64,000 bases of DNA from Oryzomonas japonica (GTDB lineage Bacteria; Desulfobacterota; Desulfuromonadia; Geobacterales; Pseudopelobacteraceae). The first letter of the stretch is position 1; each line of letters opens with the position of its first letter. A program made the translations under genes and the position numbers. The stretch spans positions 248,001-312,000 of the forward strand of contig NZ_VZQZ01000001.1 of the NCBI RefSeq assembly GCF_008802365.1. The letters run 5' to 3'. Below the pieces are notes generated by a model. It made no database searches, was not told where the DNA came from, and was given only the letters and a program-made list of their open reading frames with translations. This document shows, in pieces, positions 1-7,758 of the stretch.

Positions 1-1
1 G

Positions 2-397
2 GCGGCCGGGGTGAGCCTCAAGTGGCAACTCTTCGACGGGTTTCGCCGCTATCGCGACCGGGACCGGGCCGTTGCCGAACGGTCGGCAACGGCCGAGCAA
101 CTTGAACAGGCAAGCAGGGATATCGCCCTCCAGGTGCAGGAAAGCCGTCTGCGGAGGGAGGAGATGGGCAAGCGGCTTGAGGTGGCCCGCAATGCCCTGC
201 GGGATGCCGAAGAGACGGTGCGCCTGCTGACACGGCGTTTCGAAAATTCCCTTGCGACCATGGTTGAGTTGCTGGATGCCCAGAACGCCCTCAATCAGGT
301 CCGCTCAAACCTGGCGGAAAGCGAGGCCAATTATGCCCTGGCCGGTGGGGGGGTCTATCATGCGGCCGGGACATTCCTGAAGGAGATTATGAAATGA
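2..397 (+). CDS. TolC-family outer membrane efflux protein, C-terminal part (cut by window edge)
   Basis: The frame is open to the left edge, so this is the 3' end of a longer gene; the GTG at 11 is not its start. The visible 131 residues are charged and helix-forming, with heptad-like stretches (residues ending in RRFENSLATMVELLDAQNAL). This is the usual C-terminal coiled-coil hairpin of TolC/OEP proteins, where an 'L.D.Q..L' motif precedes the last helix. TolC proteins form the outer-membrane channel of tripartite pumps. The stop overlaps the start of the adaptor gene (ATGA), so translation is coupled and the three genes form one operon. The N-terminal half and signal peptide lie outside the window. 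Confidence 0.85.
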   Translation, partial: AAGVSLKWQLFDGFRRYRDRDRAVAERSATAEQLEQASRDIALQVQESRLRREEMGKRLEVARNALRDAEETVRLLTRRFENSLATMVELLDAQNALNQVRSNLAESEANYALAGGGVYHAAGTFLKEIMK

Positions 398-1509
398 CGA
401 GGTTTTCGTATCTGCTCGCCGTGAGCCTGTTGGCGGCGATCCTCGCCGGTTGCGGCGGGAAAGGGCCGGAGGCCGGGCATGGGGTAAGTGCGCCGGCACC
501 GGTCGTCAAGGGCGTTCAGGTGGAAACGGTGAAGGCCGTTGCCGTGCCGGACCTCATGGAGGTGGTCGGCACCGTAAAGGCGCGCACCAGCGCCGTGGTT
601 TCTGCCCGTATCCCCGGCACCGTCATCGTACTGAAGGTGCGGGAAGGGGACCGGGTCAGGAAGGGACAGCTTCTGGCCCGCCTTGATGCCCTGGAAACCG
701 GGGCGACCGGAGCCGCTGCCGTGGCGGGTAGTGACGAGGCACAGCGCGCGCTGGATGAAGCTCAGGCCCGCAAGCGGCTGGCCGACGTGACGTTCGACCG
801 CTATCAGCACCTCTATAAGGAGCAGGCCATCACCCGCCAGGAGTTCGACACCAAACAGACCGAACAGGAGGTGGCCGCCCAGGGGGTCGCCCGGGCCCAG
901 GCCCGTTACCGGCAAGCCAGGGAAGAAGCGCGGGCCGCCTCCCGCATGGCCGATTACGCAACGATAGTTGCCCCGATCTCCGGGGTCGTCACTGTCAAGC
1001 AGGTTGACCTGGGGTCCACGGTTTTCCCGGCCCAGCCGTTGATGACCATCGACAGCGAAGGGAGTTACCAGCTTGAGCTGGCCTTGCCGGAATCGTTGGC
1101 AACCAGGGCCAAGGTCCAGACGCCGGTTCAGGTTACGCTGGATGCCCTGAAGGTAACCCTCAGCGCCAGGATTGCCGAGATCGTCCCTTCATCAGATCCC
1201 CAGAGCCGCACGTTCATCGCTAAGGTGCCCCTGGACCAGAAAGGGGTGACATCGGGTATGTTCGGGCGCGCCTCCATCAGCCTGGGAATCACTGTCAACG
1301 GCATCCTGCTGCCGGAGCATGCTGTCGTGGAGCGCGGGGCGCTGACCTCGGTCTGGGTGGTGGATCAGACTAATATTGCCCGCATGCGGCTGGTGAAGGC
1401 CGGTAAGAGCGTTGGCGGCAAGGTGGAGATCCTCTCCGGCCTTTCCGCTGGCGAGCGGGTGGTGGTTTCGGGCGCGGAGAAGGTCCGCGAAGGCGCGAAG
1501 GTGGAATAG
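394..1509 (+). CDS. RND efflux periplasmic adaptor (HlyD/MFP family) lipoprotein
   Basis: Membrane-fusion subunit that joins an inner-membrane RND pump to TolC in the periplasm. It is 371 aa. The N-terminus is a lipoprotein signal with lipobox L-A-G-C (Cys20). A biotinyl-lipoyl half follows around residues 50-95 ('SARIPGTVIVLKVREGDRVRKGQLLARLD'-type barrel sandwich, seen in parts). A charged coiled-coil hairpin spans about 105-180, then the second lipoyl half ('APISGVVTVKQVDLGSTV') and a beta-barrel domain. The start overlaps the TolC stop by 4 nt, and the stop lies 3 nt before the RND gene. The substrate cannot be read from the sequence. Confidence 0.93.
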   Translation: MTRFSYLLAVSLLAAILAGCGGKGPEAGHGVSAPAPVVKGVQVETVKAVAVPDLMEVVGTVKARTSAVVSARIPGTVIVLKVREGDRVRKGQLLARLDALETGATGAAAVAGSDEAQRALDEAQARKRLADVTFDRYQHLYKEQAITRQEFDTKQTEQEVAAQGVARAQARYRQAREEARAASRMADYATIVAPISGVVTVKQVDLGSTVFPAQPLMTIDSEGSYQLELALPESLATRAKVQTPVQVTLDALKVTLSARIAEIVPSSDPQSRTFIAKVPLDQKGVTSGMFGRASISLGITVNGILLPEHAVVERGALTSVWVVDQTNIARMRLVKAGKSVGGKVEILSGLSAGERVVVSGAEKVREGAKVE

Positions 1510-1512
1510 ACC

Positions 1513-4500
1513 ATGGAACGTCTCGGCTTTGCCGGAAAAATAGCCCACGCCTTCATCGACTCCAAGCTGACGCCGCTGATCGTTGCCGCCTCGCTCCTTC
1601 TGGGCGTCTTTGCGGTCAAGATGACCCCACGGGAGGAAGAGCCCCAGATCGTCGTGCCGATGGTGGATATCTACCTCCCCCTCCCCGGCTCATCACCCCA
1701 GGAGGTGCAGGAGCGGGTGGTGAAGCCCTTCGAAGGCAAGCTCTGGGAGATCAAGGGGGTCGAATACCTCTACTCCATGAGCCGACCCGGCATGGGGATC
1801 ATTACGGTGCGCTTCCTGGTGGGGCAACCCATGGAGGATTCGCTGGTCAAGCTCTACAACAAGGTCATGAGCAACCACGGCATCCTCCCGCCGGGAGCGG
1901 GGGAGCCGCTGGTGGTGCCGAAATCCATCGACGATGTCCCCATCATGGCCCTGACCCTCTGGTCCCAGCGTTATGACCACGCCACCCTCCGTACCCTGGC
2001 CCGGGAGATCTGCGATGATCTGAGGAAGGGCGACAATGCCGCCGAAACGGAGATCAAGGGCGGATTGACACGCCAGGTGCGGGTGACCCTGGATGCCCCG
2101 CGACTGGCCGGTTATGGCCTCTCGCCCCTCCAGGTGGCGGCGGCCCTGCAAAAGGGCAACGCTGCGCTGGCCTCCGGTTCCTTCACCAGCGGCAACCGGG
2201 AGATGCTGGTGGAAACCGGCAATTTCCTGGAGAGCAGCGATGCGGTCAAGCGCCTTGTGGTGGGGGTGTACAACGGCAAACCGGTGTATCTGGCCGACGT
2301 GGCCCAGGTCACCGATGGGACAAGGGTGCCGGATACGTATGTCTTTATGGGCATGGGGCCGGGGGCCCATGCCAAAGGCCTGACCGGCGACCCGAACCAG
2401 GATTACGCCGCGGTGACCATCTCCATCGCCAAGCGCAAGGGCGCCAACGCGACCTGGGTGGCCGAGGACCTGCTGAAAAAGGTCGAGGCCCTCAAGGGGA
2501 AAGTGATCCCCGCGGATGTGCAGGTCACCGTCACCCGCAATTACGGCGAGACCGCCAAGGAGAAGAATAATGAACTCCTGTTCCACATGTTCCTGGCGGC
2601 GCTTTCGGTCACGATCCTGATCGCAGTGTTCATGGGGTGGCGGGCCGGAGCGGTGGCCGCCATCGCCATTCCGGTCACCCTGGCCCTGACCATGCTGATC
2701 TTCTACCTGATCGGCTACACGCTCAATCGCATCACCCTGTTCGCCCTGATCTTCTCCATCGGTATTCTGGTGGACGACGCCATCGTGGTGGTGGAGAACA
2801 TCCACCGTTACTTCACCACCACGGTGCTCAAACCGTTGGAGGCCGCCGTCCGCGCGGTGGACGAGATCGGAAATCCGACGGTGCTGGCCACCTTCGCGGT
2901 GATCGCTTCGATCCTGCCCATGGGCTTCGTGGGCGGGCTGATGGGACCGTACATGCGTCCCATCCCGGTGGGGGCCAGCATGGCCATGATCTTCTCCATG
3001 CTGATCGCCTTTATCGTGACCCCCTACTTTGCCTACCGTTTTATGAAGGGGGAATCCCATTACGGTTCCAACGAGGCGCCCGAGGATTCGAAGCTGACCG
3101 CCTTTTACCGCAAGGGCATGGGGGCCCTGATCCATAACGTCACCCTGCGCTACAGTTTCCTGGCAGGGGTGGTGGTCCTGCTGTTGCTCTCCTGCTCGCT
3201 GATCTGGTTCAAGGCCGTTACGGTCAAGATGCTCCCCTTCGACAATAAGAACGAGTTGCAGGTGATCATCGATGCGCCGGACGGGACGCCGCTGGAGCAG
3301 ACCGCCCGCATTACCCGCGAGATGGGGGATGCCCTGAGGAACGTGCCCGAGGTCAGCGATTTCCAACTCTACATCGGCACCAGCGCGCCCTTCAACTTCA
3401 ACGGCCTGGTACGCCACTACTACCTGCGCCGTGGGCCGAACCTGGCCGATATCCAGGTCAACCTGCTGCGCAAGGACGAGCGCAAAGACCAGTCCCATGC
3501 CATTGCCAAGCGCATTCGGCCACTGCTGAAGGCGGTCGCCGACAAGTACGGGGCGCGGGTCAAGGTGGCCGAGATTCCCCCCGGACCGCCGGTGCTCTCG
3601 ACCCTGGTGGCCGAGGTCTATGGCCCGGACGACGCCAGCCGTGCGGGGGTTGCCGCCAAGGTCAAGGCGATCCTGGCCCGGACCGCCGGGGTGGTTGACG
3701 TGGACTGGTATCGGGAGGACGACCAGCAGAAGGTGACCCTCGCCGTTGACCGGGAAAAGGCCGCCCTGGCCGGCATCCCGGTGGAGGATGTGGCGCGGAC
3801 GCTCAAGATCGCCCTGGGGGGGCAGGATGTGGGGTTGCTGCATCTGCCCCGGGAAAAGGAGCCGGTCACCATCAACCTGCGCCTGCCGGTCACCCAGAGA
3901 AGTTCTGTGGCCGACCTCGCGTCGATCTCCCTCCCCGGGCCCAGGGGCAACGTACCGCTCTCCCAACTGGTGCGGGCCACCACGGGGGCCGAGGAAAAGA
4001 CACTGTATCGCAAAAACCTGAAGAATGTGGTCTACGTGATCGGTGACGTGGCGGGCGAGATCGAGGCCCCGGTCTACGCCATCCTCAAGGTGCGCGACGA
4101 GATCGCCGCCCTGCCGACGCCGGACGGGGCAAAGATCGAGGTGCTGGCCTCGCGGCAGCCGTGGAGCGAGGAACACGTGGGCATGAAGTGGGACGGCGAG
4201 TGGCACATCACCTACGAGGTCTTCCGCGACCTGGGCATGGCATTCGGCGCGGTGATGGTGCTGATCTACATCCTGGTGGTGGCCTGGTTCAAGGACTTTA
4301 CCACCCCCCTGGTGATCATGGCCCCCATCCCCCTGACCCTGATCGGCATCCTGCCGGGGCACGCCCTGTTCGGGGCGTTCTTCACCGCCACCTCCATGAT
4401 CGGCTTCATCGCCCTGGCCGGCATCATCGTACGCAACTCCATCATCCTCATCGACTTTGCCGAGATGAAGCGCCGGGAGGGGATGCCCTTGGACGAGGCC

Positions 4501-4731
4501 ATCATCGAGGCCGGCGCGGTACGTTTCCGCCCCATGCTCCTGACCGGCGCGGCCGTGGTGGTGGGGAGCTTCGTGATCGTCTTCGATCCGATCTTCCAGG
4601 GACTGGCCATCGCCATGATGTGTGGGGAGATCGCCTCCACGACCCTGTCCCGGGTGACCATACCGGTCCTGTACTATTTGGTGCAAAACTGGAAGGAACG
4701 GCATAACGGTAAGAAGCAACAAGAGGCATGA
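1513..4731 (+). CDS. RND-family inner-membrane efflux transporter
   Basis: Proton-driven pump of 1072 aa, the normal length of AcrB/MexB/CzcA-like proteins, with two repeats of TM segments and large periplasmic loops. TM4 carries the proton-relay acidic pair in 'SIGILVDDAIVVVENIHR', and the second half has the matching 'GIIVRNSIILIDF' segment. The ATG follows the adaptor stop directly. The C-terminus is cytoplasmic and basic. The periplasmic loops resemble the Geobacter-type 'REEEPQI' RND group rather than classical AcrB, so drug versus metal specificity is open. No dedicated regulator is visible in the window; it may lie upstream. Confidence 0.95.
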   Translation: MERLGFAGKIAHAFIDSKLTPLIVAASLLLGVFAVKMTPREEEPQIVVPMVDIYLPLPGSSPQEVQERVVKPFEGKLWEIKGVEYLYSMSRPGMGIITVRFLVGQPMEDSLVKLYNKVMSNHGILPPGAGEPLVVPKSIDDVPIMALTLWSQRYDHATLRTLAREICDDLRKGDNAAETEIKGGLTRQVRVTLDAPRLAGYGLSPLQVAAALQKGNAALASGSFTSGNREMLVETGNFLESSDAVKRLVVGVYNGKPVYLADVAQVTDGTRVPDTYVFMGMGPGAHAKGLTGDPNQDYAAVTISIAKRKGANATWVAEDLLKKVEALKGKVIPADVQVTVTRNYGETAKEKNNELLFHMFLAALSVTILIAVFMGWRAGAVAAIAIPVTLALTMLIFYLIGYTLNRITLFALIFSIGILVDDAIVVVENIHRYFTTTVLKPLEAAVRAVDEIGNPTVLATFAVIASILPMGFVGGLMGPYMRPIPVGASMAMIFSMLIAFIVTPYFAYRFMKGESHYGSNEAPEDSKLTAFYRKGMGALIHNVTLRYSFLAGVVVLLLLSCSLIWFKAVTVKMLPFDNKNELQVIIDAPDGTPLEQTARITREMGDALRNVPEVSDFQLYIGTSAPFNFNGLVRHYYLRRGPNLADIQVNLLRKDERKDQSHAIAKRIRPLLKAVADKYGARVKVAEIPPGPPVLSTLVAEVYGPDDASRAGVAAKVKAILARTAGVVDVDWYREDDQQKVTLAVDREKAALAGIPVEDVARTLKIALGGQDVGLLHLPREKEPVTINLRLPVTQRSSVADLASISLPGPRGNVPLSQLVRATTGAEEKTLYRKNLKNVVYVIGDVAGEIEAPVYAILKVRDEIAALPTPDGAKIEVLASRQPWSEEHVGMKWDGEWHITYEVFRDLGMAFGAVMVLIYILVVAWFKDFTTPLVIMAPIPLTLIGILPGHALFGAFFTATSMIGFIALAGIIVRNSIILIDFAEMKRREGMPLDEAIIEAGAVRFRPMLLTGAAVVVGSFVIVFDPIFQGLAIAMMCGEIASTTLSRVTIPVLYYLVQNWKERHNGKKQQEA

Positions 4732-4811
4732 TGACACAGGGGTGACAGAGCAGGGGGCACACGACGCCCGCATCCTGTCCATCCGCATACCAACGTACGA
4801 GAGAGGATTTC

Positions 4812-5243
4812 ATGTTCTGGTCGAAAAACACACAACCATCGCCGGGAGGGGTGGAACTGTCCGAACAATGTCGGAGCGAGGCCGAGGCGCTGTATCGCTC
4901 GGGGAAATATCATTGCGCCGAGGCGGTGCTGGCGGTGGTCAGGAATCATTTCCGCCCCGACCTGCCCGAGGAGGTGGTGCAGATGGCCAGCGGTTTCGGC
5001 GGCGGCTCCGGCTCCGGCTGTATGTGTGGCGCCGTATCCGGCGCCACCGTGGGACTGGGGCTGGTGTTGAAGGAAGACAAGAAGCTGATCAGCCATCTTA
5101 CCCGCGAACTGCATACCTGGTTCAAGGGAAAGTATGGGGTAACCTGCTGCAAGACCATCCGCGCCACCAACGACAAGGGTATCTGCCCGATATTGACGGG
5201 GGAGGTGGCGGGAAAGATAGCGGAGATGTTGGCAAAAAGGTAG
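4812..5243 (+). CDS. C_GCAxxG_C_C family redox protein
   Basis: Protein of 143 aa with the spaced cysteines of the C-GCAxxG-C-C family: one Cys in '[10 protein letters not shown]', then '[12 protein letters not shown]', then 'CCKTIR' and a final 'GICP'. The family is common in anaerobes. Its function is undefined, but it is often thought to bind metal or take part in thiol redox chemistry. An RBS (AGAGAGGA) precedes the ATG. It lies 80 nt after the RND gene on the same strand and may be read through from it; no terminator is obvious between them. Confidence 0.85.
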   Translation: MFWSKNTQPSPGGVELSEQCRSEAEALYRSGKYHCAEAVLAVVRNHFRPDLPEEVVQMASGFGGGSGSGCMCGAVSGATVGLGLVLKEDKKLISHLTRELHTWFKGKYGVTCCKTIRATNDKGICPILTGEVAGKIAEMLAKR

Positions 5244-5319
5244 AAGCGGGCAATTTGCGCTTCTGGAGGATGGAATGCTTGTGAGTGTTCCGTCGCAGAG
5301 AAACAGAGGAGAAATGCAC

Positions 5320-5550
5320 ATGAAAGAAGAATATTACGTCGAACGGGTGGTCCGCATCATTGCCGGGTCATTCATCATCGTCTCGTTGCTGCTGGCCCAT
5401 TTCCATTCCCCCTACTGGCTCTGGTTCACCGGCTTTGTCGGCCTCAACCTGTTCCAGTCCGGCTTTACCCAGTTCTGCCCCCTGTTCACGATCCTGGGGA
5501 AGATGGGGGTGCCGCGCTTTCCCAAGGGGGCCTGCCCGCCGCGAGATTAA
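5320..5550 (+). CDS. DUF2892 / YgaP-like small inner-membrane protein
   Basis: Protein of 76 aa with two hydrophobic helices (about residues 9-27 and 33-50) followed by '[15 protein letters not shown]' and a C-terminal 'KGACPPRD'. This layout is typical of the DUF2892 membrane domain found alone or fused to rhodanese in YgaP, whose Cys residues suggest a link to sulfur or redox chemistry. The ATG at 5320 was chosen over 5314 because the AGAGGAG box at 5305-5311 gives 8 nt spacing to 5320 but only 2 nt to 5314. The stop is 1 nt from a family B repeat. Confidence 0.75.
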   Translation: MKEEYYVERVVRIIAGSFIIVSLLLAHFHSPYWLWFTGFVGLNLFQSGFTQFCPLFTILGKMGVPRFPKGACPPRD

Positions 5551-5551
5551 G

Positions 5552-5735
5552 AGGTTGTTGAAAAACAGCCATCTCGTCGCCGTCCTCGAAAGCCCTTTTG
5601 TGACTGAGGCCTTTGGCCTCACCCTTCGGGCGCCTTCGCGGTCCAATTCAGCAAGCTGAATTGTGCGGCGTAGCGCTGCTACGCCTCCGCGGGGCATTCT
5701 GCGGGTGCGGCGATCTGACTATTTTTGAACAACCT
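5552..5735. repeat. Family B palindromic interspersed repeat, long copy
   Basis: Imperfect terminal inverted repeats: it opens with AGGTTGTTGAAAAACAG and closes with CTATTTTTGAACAACCT, whose reverse complement differs by a few bases. The interior is GC-rich with nested palindromes such as GGCGTAGCGCTGCTACGCC. A second copy lies at 62805-62925. This copy has an extra segment of roughly 63 nt, bounded by TTGTG on both sides, that is missing from the other, as expected for a deletion between short direct repeats. It starts 1 nt after the upstream stop codon and carries no ORF, so it is MITE-like or a structured intergenic element. Confidence 0.85.
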
Positions 5736-5753
5736 GGATTTTTCAATAGCTTG

Positions 5754-6551
5754 TTAAAGGGTGCACATCACCTGGCGGACCCGGTATTCGCCGCCGATGA
5801 TCAGGTACTCTCCCTCCCCCTTCATGATGCTGCCGGGCAGCAGGTCGTTGTAAAAGAAGATCTTGCTGAGCGGCACCTCGACCCGCCACACCGTGGAGCC
5901 GAACTCCCAGGCCCGCTCCTCGTCCGAGGTGAATGAGACCAGGTTGTTCAGACGGACGATCTGCTCACGTTTGCCGATCTGCTCCAGCACGCTGTGTTCA
6001 TTGGCATCGTAGGTGCCCCGGTAGAGGGGGATGGTGAGGGCTGCCGGATACTTGCGGACCAGCTCGAACTGGCAGTATTCGTAGAGCAGGTCGAGTTGGG
6101 ACTGGATGGCGTTGGTGCGGGCGCTCCCCTTCATGACATCCACCGAAAAATCGAAATATGCCTCGCTGTGGATGTCGGAAATCCTGGCGCGGTGGAAGGT
6201 GGGGGTGATGCCCATGCGGCTCTCGACCCAGCGTTTGAGCACCGCCCCCTCTACGGAGTTGGAATCCATCATCCAGCCGCGCAGGAAACGCAGGTAGCTG
6301 TTCTTGATGCTTTTGCGGGCGGTGTCGGTGGCCTGGTCCTGCCAGTTGTGGAGCTGAAACTTGACCGACATGAAGTCGTTGAAGATCAGGGCGCGCTCCT
6401 CCTGGGAGGATATGGAGGCCAGCTTCTCGAACAGGAAACGATTGCCCTCCTTGACGCCCTGAATCTCCAGCGGTTGGGGATTGTCGTTGAAGTGGCGCGA
6501 GGCGATAACCCACGGCGGCAGGTTGCAGTAGTTGAATGAACCGTTTTCCAC
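5754..6551 (-). CDS. draT: NAD(+)--dinitrogen-reductase ADP-D-ribosyltransferase DraT
   Basis: Transfers ADP-ribose from NAD+ to an arginine of the nitrogenase Fe protein (NifH), switching nitrogenase off when ammonium appears or energy falls. It is 265 aa, the family's usual size. The N-terminal region ('FNYCNLPPWVIASRHFN') and the middle ('RFLRGWMMDSNSVEGAVLKRWVESR', in parts) match DraT proteins as I know them. The start is GTG at 6551, supported by GAGGTGAT upstream. It is the last gene of the nifEN operon, 41 nt after the nifX-like gene, so it should be made with nitrogenase. Its antagonist draG is at 62952-63857. Confidence 0.92.
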   Translation of the reverse strand: MENGSFNYCNLPPWVIASRHFNDNPQPLEIQGVKEGNRFLFEKLASISSQEERALIFNDFMSVKFQLHNWQDQATDTARKSIKNSYLRFLRGWMMDSNSVEGAVLKRWVESRMGITPTFHRARISDIHSEAYFDFSVDVMKGSARTNAIQSQLDLLYEYCQFELVRKYPAALTIPLYRGTYDANEHSVLEQIGKREQIVRLNNLVSFTSDEERAWEFGSTVWRVEVPLSKIFFYNDLLPGSIMKGEGEYLIIGGEYRVRQVMCTL

Positions 6552-6592
6552 AGGTTATCACCTCGTTGTGAATGGTTACTCTCTCGAACGGG

Positions 6593-6922
6593 CTACAGTA
6601 TCTTTGCCAGTTCCACCAGCGTGGCTTTAATGGGGCCGGATACCGCGAAAGCGGTAATCCCCAGTTTTTCCAGTTCACCCTGGGGATGCTCGCCCATTTG
6701 GGCCGTCACCACCGCCCGGCATCCCGTAAGCGCCTCGGCAATCCCTCTCAGGGCGTGGCCGCGCAGCGGGTTCTCCGGATCAAAGCTACAGTAGCGCTCC
6801 ACCCTCTTCTCATCAACCAGTTTGGCCTCGTCCTGTTCCACGTCATAGATCAAAAAACGCTCGGCATGACCGAAGTGCTGGTTGATTTCCTTGCCGTCCT
6901 TGGATGCGACTGCGATGAGCAT
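6593..6922 (-). CDS. NifX/NifB-C-terminal-like FeMo-cofactor binding protein
   Basis: Protein of 109 aa with the dinitrogenase iron-molybdenum cofactor fold: 'MLIAVASKDGKEINQHFGHAERFLIYDV', including the conserved Gly-x5-HFG segment. Members bind FeMo-co or its precursor NifB-co during transfer. The ATG at 6922 is preceded by a full AAGGAGGTGGT Shine-Dalgarno, so the longer in-frame start at 6940 is unlikely. It is the second such protein in this operon (the other is at 7298-7684). Its exact role, for example NifX-like or NafY-like storage, is not decided by sequence. Confidence 0.88.
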   Translation of the reverse strand: MLIAVASKDGKEINQHFGHAERFLIYDVEQDEAKLVDEKRVERYCSFDPENPLRGHALRGIAEALTGCRAVVTAQMGEHPQGELEKLGITAFAVSGPIKATLVELAKIL

Positions 6923-6981
6923 ACCACCTCCTTGCCGCAATCCGGCAGAATTTTCAAATCCGCCGAATCCCGACCGGTCTT

Positions 6982-7245
6982 CTACAGTGAGACCGGCTCA
7001 AAGGTAAAGCACTTCTTGGAACAGGTGCGGCCGCACGCCTGGCAGCCGATGCAGTTGCCGTCATTCTCGATCTTCATGAACATCTTGGCCGAGTCATCCT
7101 CGTCCAGTTCCTCGAAGGCCAGGACGTCGTGGGCGCAGACCTTGAAACAGCGTCCGCAGCCGATACAGAGCTCTTCGTCGATGGACTTGATGAATTGGGG
7201 GGTCCATTCCTGTTTGTTCTTTGTCAGGGCGGTGATGTAAGACAT
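6982..7245 (-). CDS. Nif-associated 2[4Fe-4S] ferredoxin
   Basis: Protein of 87 aa with two 4Fe-4S motifs: Cys27-30-33-37 (C-I-G-C-G-R-C-F-K-V-C) and Cys65-68-71-75, plus an extra Cys79. The first motif is followed by His/Asp instead of the usual Pro. The 15-residue acidic linker between motifs and the N-terminal 'W.P.FI..ID...CIGCGRC' pattern match ferredoxin III of nif clusters. It probably donates electrons in cofactor assembly or to nitrogenase. The RBS GGAGGAAAG fits the ATG at 7245. It sits between the two cofactor-binding genes in the operon. Confidence 0.9.
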   Translation of the reverse strand: MSYITALTKNKQEWTPQFIKSIDEELCIGCGRCFKVCAHDVLAFEELDEDDSAKMFMKIENDGNCIGCQACGRTCSKKCFTFEPVSL

Positions 7246-7297
7246 GGTTCTTTCCTCCGTTATGTTTGTGTGATGTGGCGCGTGTCCTGCGGGTACA

Positions 7298-7684
7298 TCA
7301 ATCCTCCAGAAACGAGGTGGCCTGTTCCTTGTTCATTGCCTTTCTGATCCATGGCGGCGGGTTGCCGCGCAGGACCTCCTGAAGCCGTTCGACGGTCTCC
7401 TTCAGGCTGACTTCAGAGCCGGTTTTCATGGGGTGGATCTTCTTGGCAACCAGTTTGGCCGCCGCCGGGCCGCCGATCTGCATGGTATAGACGATGGCGC
7501 AGTCGGCGATGGCGCTGGCCCGGGCCATGATGCGGTCCTCCTCGTCTTCGGCCGTGGTGATGGCAGTGACGGTCGTGAGGAACTCCGCCGCGTCCGGGCC
7601 GACCTCCCAGATGTGGAAGCTCTGGCACTGGCCGAAGTGCTGATCGATCATCTCGCCGGTTGAAGTGGTGAATGCTATTTTCAT
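7298..7684 (-). CDS. nifX: NifX-type FeMo-cofactor carrier protein
   Basis: Protein of 128 aa starting 'MKIAFTTSTGEMIDQHFGQCQSFHIWEV', the NifX/NifY core with the HFG segment. NifX carries FeMo-co precursors between NifB and NifEN. Position directly after nifEN (74 nt) matches the usual nifEN-nifX order. An AAGGAG box lies upstream of the ATG at 7684. A C-terminal extension (about residues 105-128) carries 'GNPPPWIRKAMNKEQ', as in many Geobacter-type homologues. Confidence 0.9.
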   Translation of the reverse strand: MKIAFTTSTGEMIDQHFGQCQSFHIWEVGPDAAEFLTTVTAITTAEDEEDRIMARASAIADCAIVYTMQIGGPAAAKLVAKKIHPMKTGSEVSLKETVERLQEVLRGNPPPWIRKAMNKEQATSFLED

Positions 7685-7758
7685 GGTTGGCTCCTTGTTT
7701 GCCCAGAGGCCCGGTGGATTCGGCGAATCCCCTGTCTGCTCTGCGGCGGAATTGCCTA

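Noticed and set aside
1693-4788. A 1031-codon open frame on the minus strand opposite the RND gene (similar long antisense frames lie opposite nifEN, topA, putA and pcrA)
   Set aside because: High GC with strong third-position bias leaves long antisense frames open. The translations are rich in His, Gly, Asp and Gln without recognisable domains, while the opposite strand encodes clear conserved proteins.
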